A DNA stretch of 64,000 nt from Azophilus sp026709365 (GTDB lineage Bacteria; Pseudomonadota; Gammaproteobacteria; Pseudomonadales; Azotimanducaceae), in assembly GCA_965200175.1 (NCBI GenBank), contig OZ241345.1, positions 2,294,001-2,358,000 on the forward strand, given 5' to 3'. Shown here in pieces: positions 36,953-45,775 of the stretch. Both the position numbers and the translations under genes were made by a program. The notes under the pieces were generated by a model. It was given only the letters and a program-made list of their open reading frames with translations, made no database searches and was not told the origin of the DNA. Positions within the stretch are counted from its first letter, which is position 1. Each line of letters starts with the position of its first letter.

Positions 36953-37846
36953 ATGAGCCTGCAGCTGGAGCAGCTTAGGGCCTTCGTCGCCGCGGCTGAA
37001 GCAGGCTCCTTTTCGGCCGCCGCCCGCCGCCTGGGCAAGGCCCAGTCCTCCGTCAGCGCCTTGATCCAGAACCTGGAGATCGACTTGGGCCTGACCCTTT
37101 TCGACCGCAGCCCACGCAGCCCACGCCTCACCGAGGAGGGACGGGCCATCATTCGAGAGGCCAAGGCGGCACTGCAAAGCGTGGGGCTGGTGGCCATGAA
37201 ATCGCAAAGCCTGAGCGCCGGCGTGGAGAGCGCACTGACCCTGGCTGTCGATGAAGCCATGTACCCGCTGGCCAAGCTGCTGCCGACGCTGCGCGAATTC
37301 CGCGACCGCTTTCCCGCCACCCAGCTGGTGCTCCTGGTGCAGCCGCACACCGCGCCGGGGCAGCTGGTGCTCAACAACCAGGCGGACCTGGCCATCCTGC
37401 GTAGCACCGAGGACTACCCGGAGGAGTTTCACCTGCGCGGCATGAGCTCCTCCGAGTTCATAACCGTTTGCGGTGCGGACCACCCGTTGGCGCAGCTGGA
37501 CCCGGTCACCGAGGAGGACCTGCTGACCCACTGCCACGTTCGGATCACCACGCCGGAGGCCGGCGCCCGCCAGCAGGACAGCGAGATCAGCCATCATCGA
37601 ATCTACGTGGATGACTACAACGCCTTGATCATGCTGGTGCGCAACGGGTTTGGCTGGGCGCAGGTTCCCGCTCACCTGATGGCGCAGCAGCGCGGCGGGG
37701 AAAGGCTGGTGCAACTGCGCTCGCTCTACCAATCCCTGCCCTACAGCTGCGCCGTGGACTTGGTTTGGCACCGCAACCGGCGGCTCGGCCCTGCCGGATG
37801 CTGGCTTCGGGACACGCTGACGAAAGGCCAGCAGGCCATCCTCTAA
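36953..37846 (+). CDS. LysR-family transcriptional regulator
   Basis: A 297-aa protein. The N-terminal winged helix is typical (LRAFVAAAEAGSFSAAARRL, then SSVSALIQNLEIDLGLTLFDR). A periplasmic-binding-like effector domain covers residues about 90-295. Divergent orientation to the MFS-peptidase-amidase-M20-sulfotransferase operon makes that operon its likely target, with an amide or peptide-derived co-inducer (inference). The C terminus is ordinary for the family. Confidence 0.9.
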   Translation: MSLQLEQLRAFVAAAEAGSFSAAARRLGKAQSSVSALIQNLEIDLGLTLFDRSPRSPRLTEEGRAIIREAKAALQSVGLVAMKSQSLSAGVESALTLAVDEAMYPLAKLLPTLREFRDRFPATQLVLLVQPHTAPGQLVLNNQADLAILRSTEDYPEEFHLRGMSSSEFITVCGADHPLAQLDPVTEEDLLTHCHVRITTPEAGARQQDSEISHHRIYVDDYNALIMLVRNGFGWAQVPAHLMAQQRGGERLVQLRSLYQSLPYSCAVDLVWHRNRRLGPAGCWLRDTLTKGQQAIL

Positions 37847-38218
37847 GCGCGGGTTCCGTGCGGATTCAGAACCATGCCAAACCCGTCCCATGCAAAGTGC
37901 GCGGGGTTTCGCGCAGCGAAAACCCATCGGACCGAAGGTCCGCCGCGACCGAAAAGTCTCACGGGCGCGGACTCAGAAACATTTCGGAGCCTGACCTAAG
38001 CGACGAACGCGGAGTTTCGCGCAAGCGAAACTCCATCCGCTATCCTCAACGCTCGCCAGCAGGTATATTCCATCCCCAGCAGGCTGACAAGCTGCCGGGC
38101 GGTGGGGTATGCGCCATCGGCTCCGCCTTAACCTGCGGTTGGAAGGGGAATCATCCGGCACCCGCGCTGGCGAACCGGATCCGCCGTCAAACACGAAACG
38201 TTCACCAAGGAGGGAACA
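37847..38218. repeat. Gene-free gap holding repeat copies d1 and d2
   Basis: Copies d1 (37864-37955) and d2 (37972-38040) of the dispersed repeat lie here in minus orientation. In d1 the main palindrome is GGGTTTCGC-gca-GCGAAAACCC, and the side hairpin is CGGACC-gaa-GGTCCG. Both arms of the palindrome have changed relative to other copies yet mostly still pair. Copy d2 keeps the consensus palindrome (38011-38034). From 38041 to 38218 only the amt leader and its AAGGAGG site are seen. Confidence 0.8.
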
Positions 38219-39664
38219 ATGTCGAACGCAACGAGCGGTCGAACGCGGCCGGCGCCAACCAGAGCGCGGCGGCCGGGCATGGGGCGCATCACGCTGGGCG
38301 GCACGGCACTGGTGGCCCTTGCCGCGGCGCTGGGGGCCGCCCAGGCCGAGGCCAGCTTGGGCGCGGAGGCCCAATTCGTTGCCAACACCTTCTCGTTCCT
38401 GGTTTGGGGCGCGCTGGTGATGTGGATGTGCGCCGGCTTCACCATGCTCGAAGCGGGTTCGGTGCGCACCAAGAACGCCTCCGTGATCTGCATGAAGAAC
38501 ATCGGCCTGTACTCGATAGCCGGTCTCACCTACTACCTGATCGGCTACAACCTGATGTACGTCGATGTGGGTGACTGGATGGGGTCGGTGAGCCTGCTGT
38601 TGGGGTCGGCGACCAGCGAGGCGGCCCTGCTCGGCGGCGATGAGGCGGCCAAGGCGGCGGTCATTGAAAACGGCTACGCCACCCGGGCGGACTGGTTCTT
38701 CCAGATGGTCTTCGTCGCCACCGCCGCCTCGGTGGTGTCCGGTGCGTTGGCGGAACGGGTCAAGCTGTGGTCCTTCCTCGCCTTCACCGCGCTGCTCACC
38801 GGCATCATCTATCCCGTGATCGGCGCTTGGACTTGGGGCGGCGGTTGGCTCGACCAACTGGGCTTCAAGGACTTCGCCGGCTCCACCATCGTCCATTCCA
38901 CCGGCGGTTGGGCGGCCTTGGCCGGCATCCTGATCATCGGCGCGCGGCGCGGCAAGTTCCGGCCCGACGGCGACGTCAAGGCGACCCCGCCCTCCAACGT
39001 GCCCGCGGTGACTTTGGGCGTCCTCATCCTTTGGCTGGGCTGGTTCGGCTTCAACGGCGGCTCCCAGCTGGCCTTGGCCGGCGCCTTGGATGCGGTGGCC
39101 ATGAGCAACGTCATCGTCAACACCAACCTCGCCGCGGCGGCGGGGGTGATCGCCGCGATGCTGGCGTCACGGCCGCTCTTTGGCCGGCTCGACATCCTTG
39201 TGGTGCTGAACGGGGCCATCGCCGGGCTGGTGTCCATAACGGCCGGCCCGGACATGACCGATCACTACTGGGCGGTCATCATCGGCGGCATCGGCGGCGT
39301 CGTCTGCTCCTGCGGCCTGAGAGTCCTGGAGTTCCTCAAGCTGGATGACGTGGTGGGGGCAGTCCCGGCGCACCTGTTTGCGGGCATCTGGGGCACTTTG
39401 GCCGTCTGCATCGCCTCCGGAGGCGACCTCAGCTCCCAACTGATCGGCATTCTCGCCGTCGGCGGCTTTGCTTTCGGCGTCAGCATCCTGTTCTGGCTGG
39501 CCATCGACCGGACCATCGGCGCCCGGGTGTCGCCCCAAGTGGAGGACTTGGGCCAGGACGTCGCCGAACTCGGCATCGAAGCCTATCCCGAATTCGTGCT
39601 CATGCCGGACCAGGACGACCTTGACGCTCTCAGCGACGGCCCCAAGGATGCCGAAGGGCGATAG
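38219..39664 (+). CDS. amt: Ammonium transporter, Amt family
   Basis: A 481-aa protein with AAGGAGG before ATG 38219. A signal-like N terminus precedes 11 transmembrane helices. The twin histidines of the conduction pore are H226 (STIVHSTGGWAA) and H385 (GAVPAHLFAGIWG). The outer selectivity region includes MWMCAGFTMLEAGSVRTKN. It takes up ammonium, or mediates NH3 passage, across the inner membrane. The C-terminal tail is longer and more acidic than usual (PDQDDLDALSDGPKD). No glnK precedes it; instead a STAS-VOC fusion follows after 28 bp, an unusual partner. Confidence 0.92.
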   Translation: MSNATSGRTRPAPTRARRPGMGRITLGGTALVALAAALGAAQAEASLGAEAQFVANTFSFLVWGALVMWMCAGFTMLEAGSVRTKNASVICMKNIGLYSIAGLTYYLIGYNLMYVDVGDWMGSVSLLLGSATSEAALLGGDEAAKAAVIENGYATRADWFFQMVFVATAASVVSGALAERVKLWSFLAFTALLTGIIYPVIGAWTWGGGWLDQLGFKDFAGSTIVHSTGGWAALAGILIIGARRGKFRPDGDVKATPPSNVPAVTLGVLILWLGWFGFNGGSQLALAGALDAVAMSNVIVNTNLAAAAGVIAAMLASRPLFGRLDILVVLNGAIAGLVSITAGPDMTDHYWAVIIGGIGGVVCSCGLRVLEFLKLDDVVGAVPAHLFAGIWGTLAVCIASGGDLSSQLIGILAVGGFAFGVSILFWLAIDRTIGARVSPQVEDLGQDVAELGIEAYPEFVLMPDQDDLDALSDGPKDAEGR

Positions 39665-39692
39665 GTCAGGACCCATCGAATCACGAGGTGCC

Positions 39693-40442
39693 ATGGACAT
39701 TCAAACCGAACAGCAGGCTGGCGTCCTGATTCTCAAGCCGTCAGGCCGAATCGACAGCGCCAACGCCGACGAGTTCCAGCAATCGCTGAGCGCCGTGATC
39801 GACGACCGGCAACGCGCCGTGATCGCCGATCTCAAGGACGTGGACTACATGGGCAGCGCCGGCCTGCGGGCCATCCTGATCGTCGCCAAGGCCTTGCGCG
39901 AACGCGGGGCCAAGTTCGCCCTGTGCTCGATGACGCCGACAATCACCGACCTGTTCAAGGTCAGCGGCTTCAGCCAAGTCATGACGGTGCTTGATTCCCG
40001 GGCGGATGCGCTCGCGCACATGCGCGGTCCCCGCGCCGCGGCTGCCAAACGGGCCGATCAGGAGGTCCAGGCCGGCGACGAGCGGCCGGCGTTCGCCATC
40101 GGACACGTCCGCCTGCCCGTCGAGGACGTCGGCGCCGCGCACGATTTTTTCGTTCGCCACGGCCTGCGCGACATCCTCGACAAACCCAACCTCGCCATCG
40201 TGGAGCTGCGGGGCGGCACCCACCTGATCCTGTCCCCGACGGAGCAGCCCATCGAGGACGGCGCACCGGCGCCCTTTGACCTCATGGTCGATGACGTGGA
40301 CCGGGCATGGCGGCAGTTTACCGACGACGGTGTCCACGCAACGGCCATCGAACGCGGCGACGTTCATGACTTGTTCCATGTCAGCGCGCCGTCGGGCTAC
40401 TGGATCCGCATCAGTTCATCGCACGCCGCGGGCCCGGTTTGA
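39693..40442 (+). CDS. STAS domain fused to a VOC/glyoxalase-like domain
   Basis: A 249-aa protein with a GAGG site before ATG 39693. Residues 1-105 form a STAS (anti-sigma factor antagonist) domain. DVDYMGSAGLRAILIV contains the phosphorylatable Ser at position 55. A linker of about 20 residues leads to a vicinal-oxygen-chelate/glyoxalase fold (IGHVRLPVEDVGAAHDFFV to SAPSGYWIRISS). The VOC half has few obvious metal ligands, so it may bind a ligand rather than catalyse. It lies 28 bp after amt on the same strand. A switch protein that senses a small molecule and signals by STAS partner exchange is plausible, but this is inference. Confidence 0.85.
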   Translation: MDIQTEQQAGVLILKPSGRIDSANADEFQQSLSAVIDDRQRAVIADLKDVDYMGSAGLRAILIVAKALRERGAKFALCSMTPTITDLFKVSGFSQVMTVLDSRADALAHMRGPRAAAAKRADQEVQAGDERPAFAIGHVRLPVEDVGAAHDFFVRHGLRDILDKPNLAIVELRGGTHLILSPTEQPIEDGAPAPFDLMVDDVDRAWRQFTDDGVHATAIERGDVHDLFHVSAPSGYWIRISSSHAAGPV

Positions 40443-40543
40443 CCTAGGCCGCAAACCCTGTTCGGGCGTCCTTGTCTGCCTCGACGAGGCCAAGGCAGCG
40501 CAACTGCTGGCGGGTTGACGGCCCGCCATGGATGAGCCCCCCG

Positions 40544-41851
40544 TCAGGTCTGCCGGGCGGCGGCCGCCTCAAGCAGGTGGCGGCGGTCGGCCTGATAGCG
40601 GCGGCCGGCCCAATAGTACAGGGGCGCGGCGCCCAACGAGATGATGGTGAAGACGAGCAGCGTCCAAGTGTAGGGAGCGGCGACGCCGCGGGCGGCCAAT
40701 GCGTCAATGACGATGCCGCCGGCGGTAATGCCGATGCCGAGGCCGACGAAGTTGAGCAGCAGGATGTAGAAGGCCACCACCGTGGCGCGGATGCCGGGCG
40801 GCACCAGTTCCTGCACCGTGGAGAAGGTCGGCCCGTAGAAGCAGCCGAGCTGGAAGAAGCCCACGAACACGCCGATCCAGAACCAGATGCTGTCGCCATC
40901 GACCAGCCGGTAGGCAATGCCGAAAGGCGCAAAGGCCACGGTGATCCAGAACAGGAACATCGGCCGCCCAACCCCTGTTTTGGCCAGAAAGCGATCGCTG
41001 CCCAAGCCGCCGAACAGGTTGCCGAGCACGCCGCCCACGAGGCCCACCCAGCCGGTCCACTGGGCGATCTGGGCGCGTTCAAAGCCGCGTTCCTGAACGT
41101 ACCAGAGCTGGTCGTAGGTGGCGGCACCAAGAATGAAGTGGGTGGTGATGCCGCCGGCTACGGTCAGCCCCAGCGCAGGGCAATTGCGCAGCGCGAAGGC
41201 CAGGGTGCGCATGATTTCCCGAAAGCTGGGCCGCTCGCCGCCGGATTCGGCGGCAACCGCAACATGGCGGCGCGGCGTCTCCTTGATGAGGAGCATGACC
41301 GCCGCCAGGCCCAAGCCGATGCCGCCCAGCAGGTAAAAGCAGTTGCGCCAGCCAATGGCCGGGCCGAGGTAGCCAGCGATCAGGAGGCTCACGCCAACGC
41401 CGATGGGCACCCCCATGTAGTAGAAGCCGGACGCAAAGCCCAGCTTGCTGGCCGGGAAGCGGTCGGACAGCAACGACATGGCGGTGGGCGTCATGATGGA
41501 CTCCCCGACTCCGATCAGCATGCGCGGCGCCGCCAGCGTCCAGAAGCCGCGCGCCGCCCCAGACAGCGCTGTGAGGGCGCTCCACAAGGCCAAACCGGCG
41601 GCGATCAGCCGGGTGCGGTTGACCATGTCGGCCAGGGCACCCATGAACAAACCCATCACCGAATAGAAGACGATGAAGAACAGGCCCGTCAGCAAGCCGA
41701 ACTGCGTGTTGGTGAGGCCGAGATCCGGAACGATGAAGTTGGCGAAGCTGCCGAGCAGTTGCCGGTCAACGAAGTTCATGACGTTCAGCAGCGTCAGGAA
41801 TCCCAGAAAAGCGTAGTGGCGGGACTCAACCCGGTTTTCCTCTAGGTCCAC
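40544..41851 (-). CDS. MFS transporter, Spinster-like
   Basis: A 436-aa protein starting at GTG 41851, supported by GGGGAGGGGAG just upstream; longer readings have no ribosome site. Twelve helices. The first helix holds LLNVMNFVDRQLLGSF and the following region TNTQFGLLTGLFFIVFY, as in Spinster/hexuronate-like MFS carriers. Loop 2-3 has GALADMVNRTR, a variant of the MFS motif A. The substrate is unknown. It is convergent with the STAS-VOC gene and divergent from the CMD-nitroreductase unit. Confidence 0.87.
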   Translation of the reverse strand: MDLEENRVESRHYAFLGFLTLLNVMNFVDRQLLGSFANFIVPDLGLTNTQFGLLTGLFFIVFYSVMGLFMGALADMVNRTRLIAAGLALWSALTALSGAARGFWTLAAPRMLIGVGESIMTPTAMSLLSDRFPASKLGFASGFYYMGVPIGVGVSLLIAGYLGPAIGWRNCFYLLGGIGLGLAAVMLLIKETPRRHVAVAAESGGERPSFREIMRTLAFALRNCPALGLTVAGGITTHFILGAATYDQLWYVQERGFERAQIAQWTGWVGLVGGVLGNLFGGLGSDRFLAKTGVGRPMFLFWITVAFAPFGIAYRLVDGDSIWFWIGVFVGFFQLGCFYGPTFSTVQELVPPGIRATVVAFYILLLNFVGLGIGITAGGIVIDALAARGVAAPYTWTLLVFTIISLGAAPLYYWAGRRYQADRRHLLEAAAARQT

Positions 41852-41975
41852 TGGCTCCCCTCCCCGAGTCTGGTGCTGATTTGGCGGACGCTGACTTGGC
41901 TGGCGCCAACTTAGCAGGCGCAGGGACATTTCAGCAGGTTGGGGCGGTGTTGTGCAACATGGCGTTGAAGTTTAA

Positions 41976-42097
41976 GGCGAGGAGTTGACTCGCCCCATGC
42001 GCACGGGTAGCTTGCGAAGCCGCTGGGCAACTATCTTCCGCCGCCGTTTCGGTAGCAGCGGACCGGGGCTTGGCCTGCCAACATAGGGAGAACCTTG
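41976..42097 (+). promoter_or_regulatory. Structured 5' leader of the CMD-nitroreductase unit
   Basis: Two good hairpins: GGCGAG-7nt-CTCGCC (41976-41994), and a compound stem in which CCGCTG (42020-42025) pairs with CAGCGG (42056-42061) and CTATC (42031-42035) pairs with GGTAG (42051-42055) around a GGCAA bulge. It ends before an AGGGAG ribosome site and a 20-codon ORF. I could not match it to a known riboswitch class. Confidence 0.4.
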
Positions 42098-42160
42098 ATG
42101 CAGATGCTTGATTTGCCGACCGCCGAACCTCGGCGCGGCACTGGTTCAGCCGGCTTATGA
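42098..42160 (+). CDS. 20-codon ORF translationally coupled to the downstream fusion gene
   Basis: ATG 42098 follows GGGAG by about 8 bp. The peptide begins MQMLDLPTAEPRRG and ends SAGL. Its TGA (42158-42160) overlaps the next gene's ATG (42157) in an ATGA junction, the classic coupling arrangement. It could be a leader peptide that senses translation through Pro-Arg-Arg, or a small functional or precursor peptide. Chance cannot be excluded at this length. Confidence 0.45.
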   Translation: MQMLDLPTAEPRRGTGSAGL

Positions 42161-43434
42161 GCGGCCTGCGCTTGCGCCCCCTCACGCCCGATGCGCTCGA
42201 TGAGGAGCAGCGCGCCCTCTACGACGCCATTCGGACCGGCCCGAGGGCGCAAGGCCTGTTAGATGGCGCGCTGACTCGGGCCGACGGCTCCCTGGTCGGC
42301 CCGTTCGACGCCTGGCTGCGCTCGCCAGTCCTCGGCAGCCTGCTCGAAAGGCTCGGCATGGCCCTGCGCACCGACACCTTGGTTCCGGCGGCGGCGCGGG
42401 AAGCCGCCATCCTCGTGGTGGCACGCGCCTGGAGCGCCGACTTTGAGTGGTGGGCGCACCGCCGGGCGGCACAGGACGCGGGCCTCAGCGAAGCCGATAT
42501 CGAGGCGATCGCCCGCCGCCGCCCCCCACCTACGGACGACCCCGCCGTCCGCGCCGCCCATGAGATCGCCATTGAACTCGTGTACAAACGGGCGCTGCAA
42601 ACCACCACGCTGGCGCAGGCCAAGGCCGCCCTCGGCGAGCGCGGCCTGGTCGAAGTGGTGATGGCGGTAGGTGTTTACCAACTGGTGTCGGGGGCGCTGA
42701 ACAGCTTCCAACCGCCGCCGCCCACTGGCGTGAACATCAAAGGCCCCCCGCCCGTTGAGGAGCATGCCGGATACGACTTCTATCATGCGGCAAGCACCCT
42801 GCGGGCGGTGCGCAAGCTCAGGCCCGATCCCATTCCTGAAGCGACGCTGCGCCGGGTGTTGAAAGCGGCTACTTGGGCACCGTCCGGCGGCAACCGGCAG
42901 CCTTGGCGGGTGATCGCGGTTCGCGACCCGGCCATCAAGCAGCGCTTCGCCGAACTCTACCGCCCACGCTGGACGGCCTACACCGAACCCTACCGGGCTG
43001 AGCTGGAGACGTTGGCGGCCTCCTTCCAAGGGGCCGTGGCCGCCGGCGACCACTTGGCTGAGCACCTGCACGAAACGCCCGTGGTGGCCGTGTTCTGCTT
43101 CGATCCCGAGGGCTTGGCGATCACCGATGCCGAACTCGACCGGCCTTCGGTAGTGGGTGGCGGCTCCCTCTATCCAGCAGTGCAGAACCTGCTGCTCGCC
43201 TGCCGGACGGAGGGCTTGGGCTGCGTCCTCACCACCCTGCTGTGCGCCGAGGAGGAGACCGTGCGGGAACTGCTCGGCATTCCCGAACCTTGGGCCACCT
43301 ATGCCCACGTGCCCATTGGCTGGCCGGTCGGCGGCGGCCACGGCCCCATCGCCCGCCGCCCCGTGGAGGCGGTGGCCTACGCAGATCAATTCGGCGAGCC
43401 GCTGTTCTCGCCGGAATCCCGGCAAAGCGACTAA
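42157..43434 (+). CDS. Carboxymuconolactone decarboxylase-like / nitroreductase fusion
   Basis: A 425-aa protein with two domains. Residues about 1-185 are CMD-like (AREAAILVVARAWSADFEWW-AHRRAAQDAGLS), without the CxxC of AhpD. Residues about 215-425 are an FMN nitroreductase domain (TLRAVRKLRPDPIPEATLRR, WAPSGGNRQPWRVIAV, AVQNLLLACRTEGLGC). Between them is a Pro-rich linker (FQPPPPTGVNIKGPPP). Both families normally occur as separate genes. The reaction is unknown; reduction of an enone or nitro group combined with a decarboxylase-like step on the same ring substrate would fit. The start overlaps the 20-codon ORF. Confidence 0.87.
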   Translation: MSGLRLRPLTPDALDEEQRALYDAIRTGPRAQGLLDGALTRADGSLVGPFDAWLRSPVLGSLLERLGMALRTDTLVPAAAREAAILVVARAWSADFEWWAHRRAAQDAGLSEADIEAIARRRPPPTDDPAVRAAHEIAIELVYKRALQTTTLAQAKAALGERGLVEVVMAVGVYQLVSGALNSFQPPPPTGVNIKGPPPVEEHAGYDFYHAASTLRAVRKLRPDPIPEATLRRVLKAATWAPSGGNRQPWRVIAVRDPAIKQRFAELYRPRWTAYTEPYRAELETLAASFQGAVAAGDHLAEHLHETPVVAVFCFDPEGLAITDAELDRPSVVGGGSLYPAVQNLLLACRTEGLGCVLTTLLCAEEETVRELLGIPEPWATYAHVPIGWPVGGGHGPIARRPVEAVAYADQFGEPLFSPESRQSD

Positions 43435-43457
43435 TCCACGGCAATACCAAAGGGTTG

Positions 43458-44423
43458 ATGGGGTTGGGTAAGAAGATCGGGAAACTGGAGCCAGTGCCGA
43501 TCCGAGAAGTATGGCCGGACGAAGCGCAGGATCTCACGCCTTGGCTGGCCGACAACCCTGAAGCGCTTGGCCGCGCATTGGGCATGGACTTAGAGTTGGT
43601 TGGTTCAGAGGTAGCAGTTGGATCGTTCAAGGCTGATCTGTTTCTACGCGATGCCAACACCGGGAAGTCCGTTGTCGTCGAAAACATGATAGGGAAAACG
43701 GACCACGATCATCTGGGCAAGATCATCACCTACGCCGCTGGTCTCGATGTATCACACGCAGCCCTGATCGTGGAGACGTTCCGCTCCGAACATATTTCGG
43801 CGCTTCACTGGCTTAACACCAATAGCCGAGATGCGGTGAACTTCTTTGGAATCGAACTCAGAGTTTGGAGCATCGACGGTTCGCGGCCAGCACCGCAGCT
43901 AGATGTCGTAGTTGAACCTGACGAATGGGTGCGTCGCGTCAATGTCGCGAAATCCGGTGACTTGACCGACAAGCAATTGGCTTACCGTGACTTCTGGGGC
44001 GAGTTTCTGCCTGCTTTTCGCAAACGGTATCCCGGTTGGAGCAACGCTAAAAAACCATCGACGGATAACTGGCGGAACTTCAAGGCTCAAAAGAAGCACT
44101 TCCATTACTCAGTGAACTTTTGTCGTCAGAATGGCCAACCAAGTTTCCGATTCGAGATCTATGTCGATGGGGAGAATCCGGGAGAGGCAAGCGAACGTTT
44201 CTCCAAGCTTAAGGAGAGCCGTGCTGATATCGAGCAGAAATTCAATCTCCCTCTAACTTGGGAACAACTAGATCAGAGCCGAGGCTGCCGAGTGGCTTGC
44301 TACTATCCTGAGAAAGCCGAGGTAAACGCTCGCGAGCAGTGGGAGGCTCTTCGAGACTGGTCACTTGAACACATTGGCCCCTTCAAAGATGCGATGCAGC
44401 CGCACATCGACCGCTTAGACTAA
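43458..44423 (+). CDS. DUF4268 domain protein (possible PD-(D/E)xK fold)
   Basis: A 321-aa protein; ATG 43458 (MGLGKKIGKLEPVPIREVWP) is the standard N terminus of this family. The N-terminal half (FKADLFLRDANTGKSVVVEN with TDHDHLGKIITYAAG) looks like a restriction-endonuclease-type core, with D60 and E75 as candidate metal ligands. In relatives I recall ENQ after this strand; here it is ENM, so activity may be altered. The C-terminal DUF4268 part covers about residues 175-320. GC content is visibly lower than in neighbours, suggesting acquisition. No methylase or helicase partner is present. A defence-related role is speculative. Confidence 0.75.
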   Translation: MGLGKKIGKLEPVPIREVWPDEAQDLTPWLADNPEALGRALGMDLELVGSEVAVGSFKADLFLRDANTGKSVVVENMIGKTDHDHLGKIITYAAGLDVSHAALIVETFRSEHISALHWLNTNSRDAVNFFGIELRVWSIDGSRPAPQLDVVVEPDEWVRRVNVAKSGDLTDKQLAYRDFWGEFLPAFRKRYPGWSNAKKPSTDNWRNFKAQKKHFHYSVNFCRQNGQPSFRFEIYVDGENPGEASERFSKLKESRADIEQKFNLPLTWEQLDQSRGCRVACYYPEKAEVNAREQWEALRDWSLEHIGPFKDAMQPHIDRLD

Positions 44424-44542
44424 GGGCCGCAGCGGTCGGAGGTGGAAGGCGCACCAATGGAGTAGCCGATTTCCGCGACACCAGGGCCGGAGCCGTTCAC
44501 GTAAACGCGCTGGATAAAGATCCGCCGAAGACCGATCAGGCC

Positions 44543-45775
44543 CTACAGCAACTCAACCCAATGCACCACCGGGCAGCCGGCGGCGGAAGCCAGGTGCATC
44601 TGGCAGCCGACGTTAGCGGTGGCGATGACGTCCGGGCTGCCGGCCATCAAGCTGGCCAGCTTGTCTTGCCGGAGCCGCTCGGCGAGTTTCGGCTGCAGCA
44701 CCGAATAGGTGCCCGCCGAGCCGCAGCACAGGTGCGCGTCCTTGACCGGAACCAACTCATGGCCCGCCTCTGCCAACAGCCGTTCAACGATGCCCGTGAG
44801 GCGCTGGCCGTGCTGCAGAGTGCAGGGCGCATGCCAAGCCACCCTTCGACCGGAAACCCTTGCCGGAAGGCCAGGCTTGGCGGGCGGCGACGCCTCGGCA
44901 ACCTCCGCCAGATCGCGGGACATCGACGCCACCCTCGCCGCCAGCGCAGCGTACTTCGGGTCATCGGCCAGCAGGCGCCCGTAGTCCTTGACAGTGACCC
45001 CGCAACCGCTGGCTGCGGACACAATCCACCGCACGCCGTCCAAGTGGGGCGCCAAGGCATCCAGGTTGCGGCGCATCGCATCGAACGCCTGGCGCGTCTG
45101 GCCCAAATGGAGGTTGAGGCCGCCGCAGCAGCCCTCGCCCTCCGCCAGCACGACCTGCAGGCCTCGATCATTGAAGCACCGAATCGCTGCCGCTTGAGTG
45201 ACGGGCGTGGCTTGGCGCTGCACGCATCCCCGCAGCAGGAGCACCTGCCCTTGGAAGGCTTTCGGCGCCGACAAGGGGGCTTTCGACGCCTCGGCCCGTT
45301 GCGGCACAACTGCCGCCACCGATTTCGGCAAGGCCCAGCGAAACCATCTGCCGAGTGCTGCCCACCGGGGGAGCCAGCGAACGCTGGGCACCACCAGCCC
45401 CAGCCAAAAGCGCATCAAGCGATCCAAGGGCCGACGCTTAACGCGGCGTTCAACCGCGGCCCGCCCAATCTCCAGCAATTCCCCGTAGGCCACCCCGGAA
45501 GGACAGGCCGTCTCGCAGGCGCGGCACGTCAGGCAGCGGTCCAAATGGGTTTGCGCAACGCTGGGCGCTTTGCCTGCAGCGTCCCCATCAGCTTGCTCCA
45601 ACAGCCCCTTGATCAGGTAGATGCGGCCTCTGGGGCCGTCGAGCTCGTCGCCAAGCACTTGGTAGGTGGGGCAGACGGCGTTGCAGAACCCGCAATGCAC
45701 GCAACTTCGAAGAATCGCATTGGCGCGTTCGCCGTCCCGGGTGGCCAGCTGGGCCTTGCTAAAGTGCGTCTGCAT
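44543..45775 (-). CDS. glcF: Glycolate oxidase iron-sulfur subunit GlcF
   Basis: A 410-aa protein with two N-terminal [4Fe-4S] motifs (CVHCGFCNAVCP and CLTCRACETACP). Two CCG-type domains follow (GEGCCGGLNLHLGQ; HLCCGSAGTYSVLQ), the usual pattern of GlcF and related heterodisulfide-reductase-like subunits. It passes electrons from the GlcD/GlcE flavoproteins to the respiratory chain at the inner membrane. Its start overlaps the glcE stop by 17 bp in a glcDEF operon. No glcC regulator or malate synthase glcB is adjacent. Confidence 0.93.
   Translation of the reverse strand: MQTHFSKAQLATRDGERANAILRSCVHCGFCNAVCPTYQVLGDELDGPRGRIYLIKGLLEQADGDAAGKAPSVAQTHLDRCLTCRACETACPSGVAYGELLEIGRAAVERRVKRRPLDRLMRFWLGLVVPSVRWLPRWAALGRWFRWALPKSVAAVVPQRAEASKAPLSAPKAFQGQVLLLRGCVQRQATPVTQAAAIRCFNDRGLQVVLAEGEGCCGGLNLHLGQTRQAFDAMRRNLDALAPHLDGVRWIVSAASGCGVTVKDYGRLLADDPKYAALAARVASMSRDLAEVAEASPPAKPGLPARVSGRRVAWHAPCTLQHGQRLTGIVERLLAEAGHELVPVKDAHLCCGSAGTYSVLQPKLAERLRQDKLASLMAGSPDVIATANVGCQMHLASAAGCPVVHWVELL

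Noticed and set aside
41976..42097. A known riboswitch (TPP, cobalamin, fluoride or SAM types considered)
   Set aside because: Hairpins are present, but none of the conserved core sequences of those classes match.
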